A stretch of 64,000 bases of DNA from Phycicoccus duodecadis (lineage in GTDB: Bacteria > Actinomycetota > Actinomycetes > Actinomycetales > Dermatophilaceae). The translations under genes were made by a program, and so were the position numbers. The notes beneath the pieces were generated by a model that worked only from the letters and a program-made list of their open reading frames with translations, was not told where the DNA came from and did no database searches. The first letter of the stretch is position 1. Each line of letters starts with the position of its first letter. Location: positions 806,001 through 870,000 of the forward strand of contig NZ_PJNE01000001.1 of NCBI RefSeq assembly GCF_002846495.1, in the 5' to 3' direction. Of this stretch, positions 49,014 through 57,046 are shown piece by piece.

Positions 49014-50036
49014 TCAGGCGGAGCGGCTGAGCTTGCGGGCCACGGTGCTGAACGACACGGCGGCGATCAGGACCAGGCCCTGGAAGAGGAACTGCACGTA
49101 CGACGGGACACCGGCCAGGGCCAGCCCGTTGAACCCCGTCGAGACGGTGACCACGCCGACGAGCGTGCCGACGATGTGGAACTGCCCCTCACGCAGGACG
49201 GCCGTCCCGAGGAAGGCCGCGGCGAAGGCGCTGAGGGTGTAGCCGTCGCCGCCGGTGGGCTGCCCACTGCCGACCACCGAGGCGAGCAGGATGCCGGTGA
49301 CGGACGCGCAGACCGAGCAGATGACGAAGGCTGCGCCGGTGACCCCGCCGACGCCGACGCCGGCCAGCCGGGCCGCCTCGGCGTTGCCGCCCACCGCCTG
49401 GATGTTGCGCCCGAGGTCGGTGCGGTTCAGGACGAGCCAGAGCAGCACGACGACGACCACCATGTAGTAGACGTTGCGCGGGATGCCGAACCAGGTGCCG
49501 ACCGAGATCTCCGAGAAGCCCGGCATCACCGAACCGAAGGGTTGGGCCGCACCGCCGCTGATGAAGTAGTTGGCGCCGACGGCCACGCTCCCGACCCCCA
49601 GCGTCGCGACCAGCGCGTTGACGCCGAGGCGAGTGACCAGCAGCGAGTTGACGACGCCGATGACCACGCTGGTGACCAGCGCGACCAGGATCGCCAGCGG
49701 GATCGAGAACCCGTTGATCATCAGGTAGGCGACCAGCACCCCCGACAGGCTCGCGACGTTGCCGATGCTGAGGTCGAACTGGTTGGCGGCCAGCACCATC
49801 GTCAGCCCGCACGCGATGATCGCGGCGAGCGCCGACTGGTTGAAGATCTGGACGATGTTGCCGTAGGTGAGGAAGTACTGGGGCGAGATGACGGTGAACA
49901 CCACCACCAGCAGCCCGAGCACGATGAGGGCGCCGAACTTCCCGATGAAGAGCGTCACCGACTGGCCCAGCGTGCGCGACGGGGTCACGACGGTGTCGGT
50001 CGGGGTGTTCGCGGGGGCGGGAGCGGGGGCGGTCAT
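49014..50036 (-). CDS. Sugar ABC transporter permease (RbsC family)
   Basis: 340 residues, about ten hydrophobic helices. The loop segment MVLAANQFDLSIGNVASLSG is the typical RbsC-family cytoplasmic signature (Asp-Leu-Ser-Ile-Gly). Residues 1-25 are a Pro/Ala/Thr-rich cytoplasmic tail. It forms the membrane channel of an importer with the ATPase upstream and the lipoprotein at 51647. ATG 50036 overlaps the ATPase stop (ATGA). Confidence 0.92.
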   Translation of the reverse strand: MTAPAPAPANTPTDTVVTPSRTLGQSVTLFIGKFGALIVLGLLVVVFTVISPQYFLTYGNIVQIFNQSALAAIIACGLTMVLAANQFDLSIGNVASLSGVLVAYLMINGFSIPLAILVALVTSVVIGVVNSLLVTRLGVNALVATLGVGSVAVGANYFISGGAAQPFGSVMPGFSEISVGTWFGIPRNVYYMVVVVVLLWLVLNRTDLGRNIQAVGGNAEAARLAGVGVGGVTGAAFVICSVCASVTGILLASVVGSGQPTGGDGYTLSAFAAAFLGTAVLREGQFHIVGTLVGVVTVSTGFNGLALAGVPSYVQFLFQGLVLIAAVSFSTVARKLSRSA

Positions 50037-51607
50037 CGGGGGTCCTCCTGGGATCCGGTGCTGGCGTGGGTGTGCTCGTAGATGACGGAGAGCATCTGCT
50101 CCTCGGTCACGCCGGGGCCGACGAGCTCGGCGACGGTGCGGCCCTCGACCATGACCGCGACGCGGTGGCAGACCGAGAGCTCCTCGAGCTCCGAGCTCAC
50201 GACGACCACGCCGTTGCCCGCGGCCGCGAAGTCCTCGGCCGTCTGCCAGATCTGTTGTCGGGCACCGATGTCGACGCCACGGGTGGGCTCGTCGAGCAGC
50301 AGGAGCCGGGAGTCGCGCGCGAGCCAGCGCGCGAAGACGACCTTCTGCTGGTTGCCGCCCGAGAGCTTGCGGACCTCGGTGCGGGTGTCGCCGGCCTTGA
50401 TGGCGAGGGAGTCCTTCATCCCCACGGCCACGGCCTGGGCCCGGCGGTCGCTGACGAACGGCAGCGCCTTCACCGCGCGCATCGACCGCCAGTTGCCGAG
50501 GGTGATGTTCGAGCGGATGGAGTCCTCCATGACCAGCGCCTGGGAGCGCCGCTCCTCGGGGACCAGGGCCACGCCCTGGCGGATGGCCGCGCGCACCCCG
50601 TGCGGCTGGTACGGCTCGCCGCCGAGCTCCATGCGGCCGGCGACGGGGCGGCGGTCGCCGAACACCAGCGACAAAGTCTCGCTGCGGCCCGCCCCGACGA
50701 CGCCGGCGAGGCCGACGATCTCACCCTCGCGGACCTCGAAGGACACGTCGCGCACCAGGGAGCCGTCGGCCAGGTGCTCGGCCCGTAGCAGGACGCCGGC
50801 GTCGGCGGCGACCGGGGCCAGCGAGCGCCGCAGCTCCAGCCCCTGCTCCTGCCCGGTGATGCCGCGGATGAGCTCGGCGCGCCCGTAGCCGCCGCGCTCG
50901 AAGCGGCCGGTGACCTGGCCGTCCTTGAACACGGTGACCCGGTCGCTGAGCTCCTCGATCTCGTTGAGGCGGTGGCTCACGTAGGCCACGCTCACCCCGT
51001 CGCGGGCGAGGTCGCGCACGATGCGGAACAGCCGCTGGCACTCGACGTCCGAGAGCGCGGCCGTCGGCTCGTCCATCGCGATGAAGCGGGCGTCGCGCGC
51101 CAGCGCCCGCCCGATGGCGACGAGACCGCGCTCGGCCGGGCTCAGCTGGCGCACCGGGCGCCGCAGGTTGAAGCCCATCCCGAGGCGCTCGGCGATCTCG
51201 CGGCTGACCCGGGCCCGCTCGCGCCGGCTGCCGACGCCGAAGCGGGAGGTGCCCCGCAGGCCGAGCGTCATGTTGTCGACGGCCGAGAAGTCGGGGACCA
51301 GGGCCAGCTCCTGGTGGATGAACGCGAAGCCGAGGGCGTCGGCCTCACGGGGGCCGCCGATCTCGGCCTCCTGCCCGTCGACCAGGACCACCCCGCCGGA
51401 GGGGCTGAGCGCCCCGGCGAGGACGTTGAGCAGGGTGGACTTGCCGGCGCCGTTGGCACCGACGAGCCCGTGGACCTCACCCCCCCGGAACTGCACCGAG
51501 ACCTCGCGCAGAGCCTGGACGGCTCCGAACGACTTGCTGACGGACCGTGCCTCGATGAGGGGAACCTCGGGGCGGGAGGGCGGCTCGGGCACGGTCACAT
51601 CGGTCAT
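50033..51607 (-). CDS. Sugar ABC transporter ATP-binding protein (RbsA family, double domain)
   Basis: 524 residues with two ATPase domains. First: Walker A GANGAGKST near 52, signature variant LSPAERGLVAIGRAL, Walker B FIAMDEPTAAL. Second: degenerate P-loop GVVGAGRSE near 295, signature LSGGNQQKVVFARWL near 415 and LLLLDEPTRGVDIG. This layout is that of RbsA/MglA importers of ribose-, xylose- or galactose-like sugars, also autoinducer-2 and polyols. ATG 51607; 39 bases after the binding-protein stop. Confidence 0.93.
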   Translation of the reverse strand: MTDVTVPEPPSRPEVPLIEARSVSKSFGAVQALREVSVQFRGGEVHGLVGANGAGKSTLLNVLAGALSPSGGVVLVDGQEAEIGGPREADALGFAFIHQELALVPDFSAVDNMTLGLRGTSRFGVGSRRERARVSREIAERLGMGFNLRRPVRQLSPAERGLVAIGRALARDARFIAMDEPTAALSDVECQRLFRIVRDLARDGVSVAYVSHRLNEIEELSDRVTVFKDGQVTGRFERGGYGRAELIRGITGQEQGLELRRSLAPVAADAGVLLRAEHLADGSLVRDVSFEVREGEIVGLAGVVGAGRSETLSLVFGDRRPVAGRMELGGEPYQPHGVRAAIRQGVALVPEERRSQALVMEDSIRSNITLGNWRSMRAVKALPFVSDRRAQAVAVGMKDSLAIKAGDTRTEVRKLSGGNQQKVVFARWLARDSRLLLLDEPTRGVDIGARQQIWQTAEDFAAAGNGVVVVSSELEELSVCHRVAVMVEGRTVAELVGPGVTEEQMLSVIYEHTHASTGSQEDPR

Positions 51608-51646
51608 GGGTACAGCTCCGGGGGGGCTCGGTCGGTCGGGAGTCGG

Positions 51647-52633
51647 TCAGTTCAGGAAGTTGGGGTGGTCCTTCAGGAACTGGTCGATGTTGTCCTTGGT
51701 CAGGATGGTGTTCTCGGCGGGCACGCCCTTGGCCTGCTTGGTCGAGAGGTAGTCCTTGACCAGACCGGCCACCTGCGCGCCGACCTTGGTGCCGTCCAGG
51801 CTCAGCGTCGCCGCGATCTCGCCACTCTTGAGCGGCTCGAGGATGGTCTTGTTGAAGTCCCAGGTGTAGATCGGGATGTCACTGCGACCGGCCTGCTTGA
51901 TGGCCGCCACGGCGCCCGCCGAGGGGTCGGTGAAGCACGACCAGATGGCCAGCTTGCCCGAGCCCGCGGGGTGGGCGGCGAGCCAGGCGGCGGTGGCGTT
52001 CTGGGCGTCGACGACCTGGCCCGGGATCGGGAACTCGTGCTTGGAGACCTTCACCGAGGTGCCCTTGAGCTGCTCGTCGCGGTACTCCTTGCGGATCCGG
52101 CACGGCGTCCCCGGCGTGTAGTCGAGGGTGAGCACGTCGGTGACCTGCTGGTCCTTGACGTAGGTGACGAAGAGGTCGTTGATGGGCTTGGGCGAGGTGA
52201 CGTCGACCGCGCCGGCCATCCCGTCGAGCAGCGGGCTGCCGATGTAGAAGACCGGGATGTTGGCCGCCTTGGCCTGCGACATGCACTGCGACATCTGGTC
52301 CAGGGCGAAGGTGGTGACCACGATGGCCTTGACCTGGCGGGTCACGTACTGGGTGCAGATGGTGTTCGCCTGGCCGGGGTCGCCCTTCGGGTCCTGGCTC
52401 AGGACCTCCCAGCCCGCCTTCTCGAGGGCGCTGCGGGCGCCCACGACGAACTGGGCGTCGATGGCGGAGGTGGTGTCGAACTCGACGATGCCGGCGGTGC
52501 CGGCCGCGGCCCCACCGGAGCCCGAGGCCCCGGACGTAGCGCCGTCACCGGCGCCGCACGCCGAGACGGAGAGGGCCAGACCGAGCGCGAGGAGACCGGC
52601 GGCGTTCGCCCGGCCCCACATGAATCGGGACAT
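51647..52633 (-). CDS. Sugar ABC transporter substrate-binding lipoprotein
   Basis: 328 residues. Lipoprotein signal with lipobox VSAC, lipidated Cys-26, then a Gly/Ser-rich linker and a type I periplasmic-binding fold (IVEFDTTSAIDAQFVVGARSA, KAIVVTTFALDQMSQCMS, IPIYTWDFNKTI). It captures the substrate outside the cell for the RbsA/RbsC-type pair. ATG 52633 has GGAG seven bases upstream. First gene of the eight-gene operon; its promoter faces that of the GntR gene. Confidence 0.92.
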   Translation of the reverse strand: MSRFMWGRANAAGLLALGLALSVSACGAGDGATSGASGSGGAAAGTAGIVEFDTTSAIDAQFVVGARSALEKAGWEVLSQDPKGDPGQANTICTQYVTRQVKAIVVTTFALDQMSQCMSQAKAANIPVFYIGSPLLDGMAGAVDVTSPKPINDLFVTYVKDQQVTDVLTLDYTPGTPCRIRKEYRDEQLKGTSVKVSKHEFPIPGQVVDAQNATAAWLAAHPAGSGKLAIWSCFTDPSAGAVAAIKQAGRSDIPIYTWDFNKTILEPLKSGEIAATLSLDGTKVGAQVAGLVKDYLSTKQAKGVPAENTILTKDNIDQFLKDHPNFLN

Positions 52634-52657
52634 GTACTACTCCACTTCATTGTAGAA

Positions 52658-52679
52658 AGCGCGAACGTTCTTCGACGCT
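52658..52679. promoter_or_regulatory. Palindromic element in the 5' UTR of the binding-protein gene
   Basis: GAACGTTC (52663-52670) is a perfect eight-base palindrome within the wider imperfect AGCG...CGCT arms (52658-52679), between the promoter and the ATG. Possible second operator. Confidence 0.35.
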
Positions 52680-52706
52680 GTGCCCCTGACCTCCGGGGTA
52701 GGGCTG

Positions 52707-52736
52707 AGGCTAGGGCCGACACTTACAGGATGTCAA
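52707..52736 (-). promoter_or_regulatory. Promoter of the catabolic operon
   Basis: Minus strand: perfect TTGACA (52736-52731), 18-base spacer, TAGCCT (52712-52707). Confidence 0.6.
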
Positions 52737-52744
52737 CCTATATT
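52716..52744 (+). promoter_or_regulatory. Promoter of the GntR-PfkB-aldehyde dehydrogenase unit
   Basis: Plus strand: CCGACA (52716-52721), 17-base spacer, TATATT (52739-52744). It overlaps the opposing promoter almost completely. TTACAGG occurs at 52723-52729 and 52744-52750, 21 bp apart, as likely regulator sites. Confidence 0.6.
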
Positions 52745-52776
52745 TACAGGCGGACAGGCTGCTAACCTCTGGGCTC

Positions 52777-53580
52777 ATGAACGCATCGTCCGCGCAGGCC
52801 GGGCTGCTCCAGCAGCTGGAGGCCCGGCCGCTCGCGCGCACCGGGGGGACCGCCCTGCACTGGCAGTGCGGTGAGCTGCTCAAGACGCTCATCGACGAGC
52901 TCCACTACCCGCCGGCCGTGCCGCTCCCCCCCGAGAACGACATGGCCCGCGCCCTCGGCATCAGCCGGCCCACCCTGCGCCAGGCCATGGCGCGGCTCGC
53001 CTCCGAAGGCGTCATCCACTCCCAGCGGGGGGTCGGCGCCTTCGCCCTGCGGCCCGGGCTGGTGCGCCCGATGGGTCTGAGCAGCCTCTACCGCGACCTG
53101 CAGAGCGCGCAGCGCAGCCCCACGACCCGGGTCCTCGTGGTCGAGGACACCGTGGCCACCCCCCGCGTCGCCGAGGAGCTGCGCATCCCGGTGGGCACCC
53201 CGCTGCTGCACGTCGAGCGGGTACGCGCGGCCGACGGGGTGCCCGTGGTGCTGACCCGCTCGCTGCTCGCGCTGCCCGACGGTGTCACCCTCACCCCGGC
53301 CCAGCTCGAGAGCGACGGGCTCTACAACCTCCTGCACCGGGTCGCCGGCATCGAGCTCGTGGGCGGCTCGCAGAGCGTCAGTGCGCGGATCGCCACCGCC
53401 GAGGAGTCCGAGCTGCTCGAGATCGAGCCGGGCTCGGCGGTCATGGTCGCCCACCGCGTGGCCTTCGACGCCATCGGCCGCGGCGTCGAGTACGTGCACA
53501 TCATCTACCCCCAGGGCACCGAGCTCATCTCCGACCTGCGCGGGACCTCGGTGCGACCGGCCGTCGACCCACGCCCGTGA
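52777..53580 (+). CDS. GntR-family regulator, HutC/UTRA type
   Basis: 267 residues. Winged helix-turn-helix at about 30-95 (LPPENDMARALGISRPTLRQAMARLASEGVIHSQRGVGAF) and a C-terminal UTRA ligand-binding domain (about 105-255). UTRA domains usually bind a phosphorylated sugar or a catabolic intermediate. It probably controls both the divergent importer operon and its own unit through the TTACAGG repeats. ATG 52777. Confidence 0.9.
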   Translation: MNASSAQAGLLQQLEARPLARTGGTALHWQCGELLKTLIDELHYPPAVPLPPENDMARALGISRPTLRQAMARLASEGVIHSQRGVGAFALRPGLVRPMGLSSLYRDLQSAQRSPTTRVLVVEDTVATPRVAEELRIPVGTPLLHVERVRAADGVPVVLTRSLLALPDGVTLTPAQLESDGLYNLLHRVAGIELVGGSQSVSARIATAEESELLEIEPGSAVMVAHRVAFDAIGRGVEYVHIIYPQGTELISDLRGTSVRPAVDPRP

Positions 53581-53603
53581 CACCACCCCGCGAGGAGCAG
53601 CCC

Positions 53604-53648
53604 GTGCCGACCCAGACCTCCTGTCCCCCGACGCCTCCCCCCGCATGA
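53604..53648 (+). CDS. Possible 14-codon upstream ORF coupled to the PfkB gene
   Basis: GTG 53604 with a good AGGAG site opens MPTQTSCPPTPPPA, whose TGA overlaps the PfkB ATG (ATGA). The PfkB start itself has no ribosome site, so this proline-rich short ORF may carry ribosomes to it. Could also be a decayed N-terminus. Confidence 0.35.
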   Translation: MPTQTSCPPTPPPA

Positions 53649-54559
53649 GCCCGGCCACGGCGCCGGTCGTCTGCGCCGGCACGCTCCTGCTCGACAGCCT
53701 CGCGGTGGTCGACCGGCTGCCGGGTGAGGACCAGCGGGTCCAGAGCACGGCCACCGCCCTGGTGGCGGGCGGCAACGCCGCGAACTCGGCCGTCACCATC
53801 GCCCGGCTCGGGGTCGACGTCGAGTTCGTGGGCGTGGTCGGCGACGACCTCCTGGGCCGGACGGCGCTGGCGGAGCTGGAGGCCGAGGGCGTCGGGACCT
53901 CTGGCGTGCACGTCGACCCGGGGGTGCAGACCTCCACCAGCCTCGTTCTCGTCTGCACGGACACCGGCACCCGCACCATCGTCACCCGCCCCGCACCCCC
54001 TCCCCCGCGGCTGCCCACGGGCCACCCGTGGCTGCACGTCGACGCCTGCGGGTACCTGGCCCTGCAGCGGGCCGGCGGCTCGGCCTCGCTGGTCTCGCTC
54101 GACGACGGCAACCCCGTGCCCGGGCTCGACCTGCGGCTGGTCGACCTGTACGTCCCCACCGTGGCCACCCTCGCCGTCCGCTACCCGGGTCTGGACGCGC
54201 TGGATGCCGCCGCCCGGGCCCGCGCCGACGGGGCCGGCACGGTCGTCGCGACGGCCGGCGCGCAGGGCTCGTTCGCCCTGTCCGACACCGGTACCGCCTT
54301 CGCCCCGGCCGCCGCCGTCGTCCCGGTGAGCACCCTGGGTGCCGGCGACGTCTTCCACGGCGCGCTGCTGGCCGCCCTGGTCCTGGGGCATGACCACGCC
54401 GGCGCCGTGCGCTTCGCCAACGTCACCGCCGCCCTGTCGTGCCTGGCCCTCGACGGCCACTCCGGGGTCCCCGACCGCACCACCGTCGAGGACCACCTCG
54501 CGGCCCTCCCCCCGGGCCCGGCCGACCCCGTCGCCGCCATCCGTGCCCTCCACGCCTGA
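53645..54559 (+). CDS. PfkB-family sugar kinase
   Basis: 304 residues of the ribokinase/PfkB family. Substrate-side motif AGGNAANSAVTIARLG at 41-56 and the ATP/catalytic motif TLGAGDVFHGAL at about 230 with the base Asp. It phosphorylates a sugar, likely the ketose or deoxyketose that the LacD-type aldolase splits. The ATG at 53645 lacks its own ribosome site (see the short upstream ORF). Follows GntR by 64 bases and precedes the aldehyde dehydrogenase by 30. Confidence 0.88.
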   Translation: MSPATAPVVCAGTLLLDSLAVVDRLPGEDQRVQSTATALVAGGNAANSAVTIARLGVDVEFVGVVGDDLLGRTALAELEAEGVGTSGVHVDPGVQTSTSLVLVCTDTGTRTIVTRPAPPPPRLPTGHPWLHVDACGYLALQRAGGSASLVSLDDGNPVPGLDLRLVDLYVPTVATLAVRYPGLDALDAAARARADGAGTVVATAGAQGSFALSDTGTAFAPAAAVVPVSTLGAGDVFHGALLAALVLGHDHAGAVRFANVTAALSCLALDGHSGVPDRTTVEDHLAALPPGPADPVAAIRALHA

Positions 54560-54589
54560 CCGCCCCCACCCCCACGGAAGAGAGACCCC

Positions 54590-55966
54590 ATGCCCATCGC
54601 CACCGTCAACCCGTTCACCGGCGTCACCGAGGAGACCTTCACCGCGCACACCCCCGAGGAGGTGCAGGAGGCCCTAGCCCGCGCCGTGCGGGCCCAGCGC
54701 GACCTGCGCGAGCGCACCTTCGCCGAGCGCGCCGGCTGGCTGCGGCGCGCCGCCGAGCTGCTCGAGGCCGAGGTCGACACCGCGGCCGCGATGATGACGG
54801 TCGAGATGGGCAAGCCCATCGCCCAGTCCGAGGCCGAGGTGCGCAAGTGCGCCAAGGGCATGCGGTTCTACGCCGACCACGCCGAGGCCATGCTCGCCGA
54901 CACCCCGCTGGCGGACGCCTCGGCCGTCGGCGCCGGCGCCGCCTGGACCCGGTGGGAGCCGCTGGGTGTCGTCCTCGCGGTGATGCCCTGGAACTTCCCG
55001 CTGTGGCAGGTGGTGCGCTTCGCCGCCCCCGCGCTCATGGCCGGCAACACGGGCCTGCTCAAGCACGCCTCCAACGTCCCGCGCTCGGCCGTCTACCTCG
55101 AGGACGTGCTGTCCCGGGCCGGCTTCCCCGAGGGCTGCTTCCAGACCCTGCTCATCGGTTCCGACGCGGTCGCGGCCGTCCTCGACGACGAGCGCGTGGT
55201 GGCCGTGACCCTCACCGGCTCCGAGCCGGCCGGCCGCTCGGTGGCCGCGCGCGCCGGCGCCGGCCTCAAGAAGGCCGTCCTCGAGCTCGGCGGCTCCGAC
55301 CCGTTCGTCGTGATGCCGTCGGCCGACCTCGATGCCGCGGTGGCCACCGCCGTGACCAGCCGCACCCTCAACAACGGCCAGTCCTGCGTCTGCGCCAAGC
55401 GGTTCGTCGTGCACACCGACGTCTACGACGACTTCGCCGCCCGGTTCACCGCGCGGATGGCCGCGCTCGTCGTCGGCGACCCGCTCGACCCCGCCACCGA
55501 CATCGGCCCGCTCGCGACCCGCGCCGGGCGCGACGAGCTGGCCGAGCTGGTGCAGGACGCGGTCGACCGGGGCGCCACGGTGCTCACCGGCGGCACCGTC
55601 CCCGAGCGCGACGGCTGGTTCTACGAGCCGACGGTCCTGGCCGACCTCCCCGAGGGCACCCGCCTGGTCATGGAGGAGGCCTTCGGCCCGGTGGCCACGC
55701 TCTACCGCGTGGGCGACCGTGACGAGGCCCTGCGGGTGGCCAACCAGACCAGCTTCGGCCTCTCGAGCTCGGTCTGGACCACCGACGCCGACGAGCAGGA
55801 CTGGTTCACCGCGCGGCTGGAGGCGGGGGCGGTCTTCGTCAACGGGATGACGGCCAGCTTCCCCGAGCTCCCGTTCGGCGGGGTGAAGGCCTCGGGCTAC
55901 GGCCGCGAGCTGGCGGCCGAGGGCATCCGCGAGTTCTGCAACCTCAAGACGGTCTGGCGGGCCTGA
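54590..55966 (+). CDS. Aldehyde dehydrogenase (succinate-semialdehyde dehydrogenase type)
   Basis: 458 residues, the short SSADH/YneI form. Motifs: cofactor region VMPWNFPLWQVVRFAAPALMAGN near 125-148, catalytic Glu in LELGGSDPFVV near 232, catalytic Cys-266 in NNGQSCVCAKRF and LPFGGVKASGYGREL near the end. It oxidises an aldehyde with NAD(P)+. In this cluster the likely substrate is the aldehyde released by the aldolase. ATG 54590 has AGAGAG about six bases upstream. Transcription ends at the long palindrome behind it. Confidence 0.9.
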   Translation: MPIATVNPFTGVTEETFTAHTPEEVQEALARAVRAQRDLRERTFAERAGWLRRAAELLEAEVDTAAAMMTVEMGKPIAQSEAEVRKCAKGMRFYADHAEAMLADTPLADASAVGAGAAWTRWEPLGVVLAVMPWNFPLWQVVRFAAPALMAGNTGLLKHASNVPRSAVYLEDVLSRAGFPEGCFQTLLIGSDAVAAVLDDERVVAVTLTGSEPAGRSVAARAGAGLKKAVLELGGSDPFVVMPSADLDAAVATAVTSRTLNNGQSCVCAKRFVVHTDVYDDFAARFTARMAALVVGDPLDPATDIGPLATRAGRDELAELVQDAVDRGATVLTGGTVPERDGWFYEPTVLADLPEGTRLVMEEAFGPVATLYRVGDRDEALRVANQTSFGLSSSVWTTDADEQDWFTARLEAGAVFVNGMTASFPELPFGGVKASGYGRELAAEGIREFCNLKTVWRA

Positions 55967-55981
55967 GCACACCACCCCCTA

Positions 55982-56037
55982 CCCCGAACGTGTGTGAAGA
56001 ACGTCGATCGGCCGACGTTCTTCACACACGTTCGGGG
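55982..56037. repeat. Long palindromic hairpin, repeat copy 2, bidirectional terminator
   Basis: Perfect 25-bp arms (55982-56006 and 56013-56037) around a six-base loop, between the convergent aldehyde dehydrogenase and etfA genes. Shares the core GTGTGTGAAGAACGTC with the copy at 43835-43882. Confidence 0.85.
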
Positions 56038-56054
56038 AGGGCGGCGGTCCTTGC

Positions 56055-57011
56055 TCAGCCCTTGCGCTTCCTGACCTCGCCGGTGGCCTGCGGCAGCACC
56101 TGGAACAGGTCGCCGACGACGCCGAAGTCGACCAGCTCGAAGATCGGCGCCTCCTCGTCCTTGTTGACGGCCACGATCGTCTTGGAGGTCTGCATGCCGG
56201 CCCGGTGCTGGATGGCGCCGGAGATGCCGGCGGCCACGTACAGCTGCGGCGAGACCTGCTTGCCGGTCTGGCCGACCTGGTTGCTGTGCGGGTACCACCC
56301 GGCGTCGACGGCGGCGCGGCTGGCCCCGACGGCGGCTCCGAGGCTGTCGGCGAACTCCTCGACGGGGCCGAAGTCGCCGCCGGTACCGCGACCCCCGGAG
56401 ACCACGATCGCGGCCTCGGTGAGCTCGGGGCGGCCGGTGGCCTTCTTGGGCTGGCTGTCGGTGACCTTCGCAGCCTTGGCGGCGTCACTGACCGTGATGT
56501 CGACGGCCTCGACGGTGCCGGCCTCGGGGGCCGCCTCGATGCCCACCGAGTTGGGCTTGAGGCAGATGATCGGGGTGCCCGTGGTGACCTTGGCGGTCAC
56601 GGTGTAGGACCCGGCGAAGACCGACTGGGTGGTCTCGATGCCGTCGTCGCCGGCGCGCACGTCGACGGCGTCGGTGATCAGGCCCGAACCGGTCTTGATG
56701 GCGAGCCGGGCGGCGATCTCCTTGCCGGCGGCGTTGCTCGGGACGAGCACGGCGGCGGGCGACACCTTCTCGACCAGCGCGGCCAGGATCTCGGCCTGCG
56801 GCGCGACGAGGAAGCTCGCGGCGTCGGGGTCGTCGACGACGTACACCTTGTGGGCGCCGTACTTGGCGAGGGTCTTCTGCGCGGCGTCGGCACCGGGGCC
56901 GACGTGCACCGCGGAGGGCTCGCCGAGACGGCGGGCGATGGTCAGCAGCTCGGCGGTCGACTTACGCAGACGCCCGCCGTTGTGGTCGGTGAGGACGAGG
57001 ACTTCGGCCAT
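56055..57011 (-). CDS. etfA: Electron transfer flavoprotein alpha subunit
   Basis: 318 residues. Holds FAD and passes electrons from acyl-CoA and related dehydrogenases to the respiratory chain. The C-terminal FAD domain has VVSGGRGTGGDFGPVEEFAD near 205, GASRAAVDAGWYPHSNQVGQTGK and LYVAAGISGAIQHRAGMQTS, all diagnostic of EtfA. ATG 57011 with AGGAG nine bases upstream; 35 bases after etfB. Confidence 0.96.
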   Translation of the reverse strand: MAEVLVLTDHNGGRLRKSTAELLTIARRLGEPSAVHVGPGADAAQKTLAKYGAHKVYVVDDPDAASFLVAPQAEILAALVEKVSPAAVLVPSNAAGKEIAARLAIKTGSGLITDAVDVRAGDDGIETTQSVFAGSYTVTAKVTTGTPIICLKPNSVGIEAAPEAGTVEAVDITVSDAAKAAKVTDSQPKKATGRPELTEAAIVVSGGRGTGGDFGPVEEFADSLGAAVGASRAAVDAGWYPHSNQVGQTGKQVSPQLYVAAGISGAIQHRAGMQTSKTIVAVNKDEEAPIFELVDFGVVGDLFQVLPQATGEVRKRKG

Positions 57012-57046
57012 GGGTGGATGCTCCTGAGGGGTGCGGGCGCTGGGGG

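Noticed and set aside
47159..55966. Assignment of the catabolic island as sulfoquinovose degradation (sulfo-EMP type)
   Set aside because: Aldolase, PfkB kinase and aldehyde dehydrogenase would fit, but no sulfoquinovosidase, isomerase or sulfonate exporter is present; kept only as one test option.
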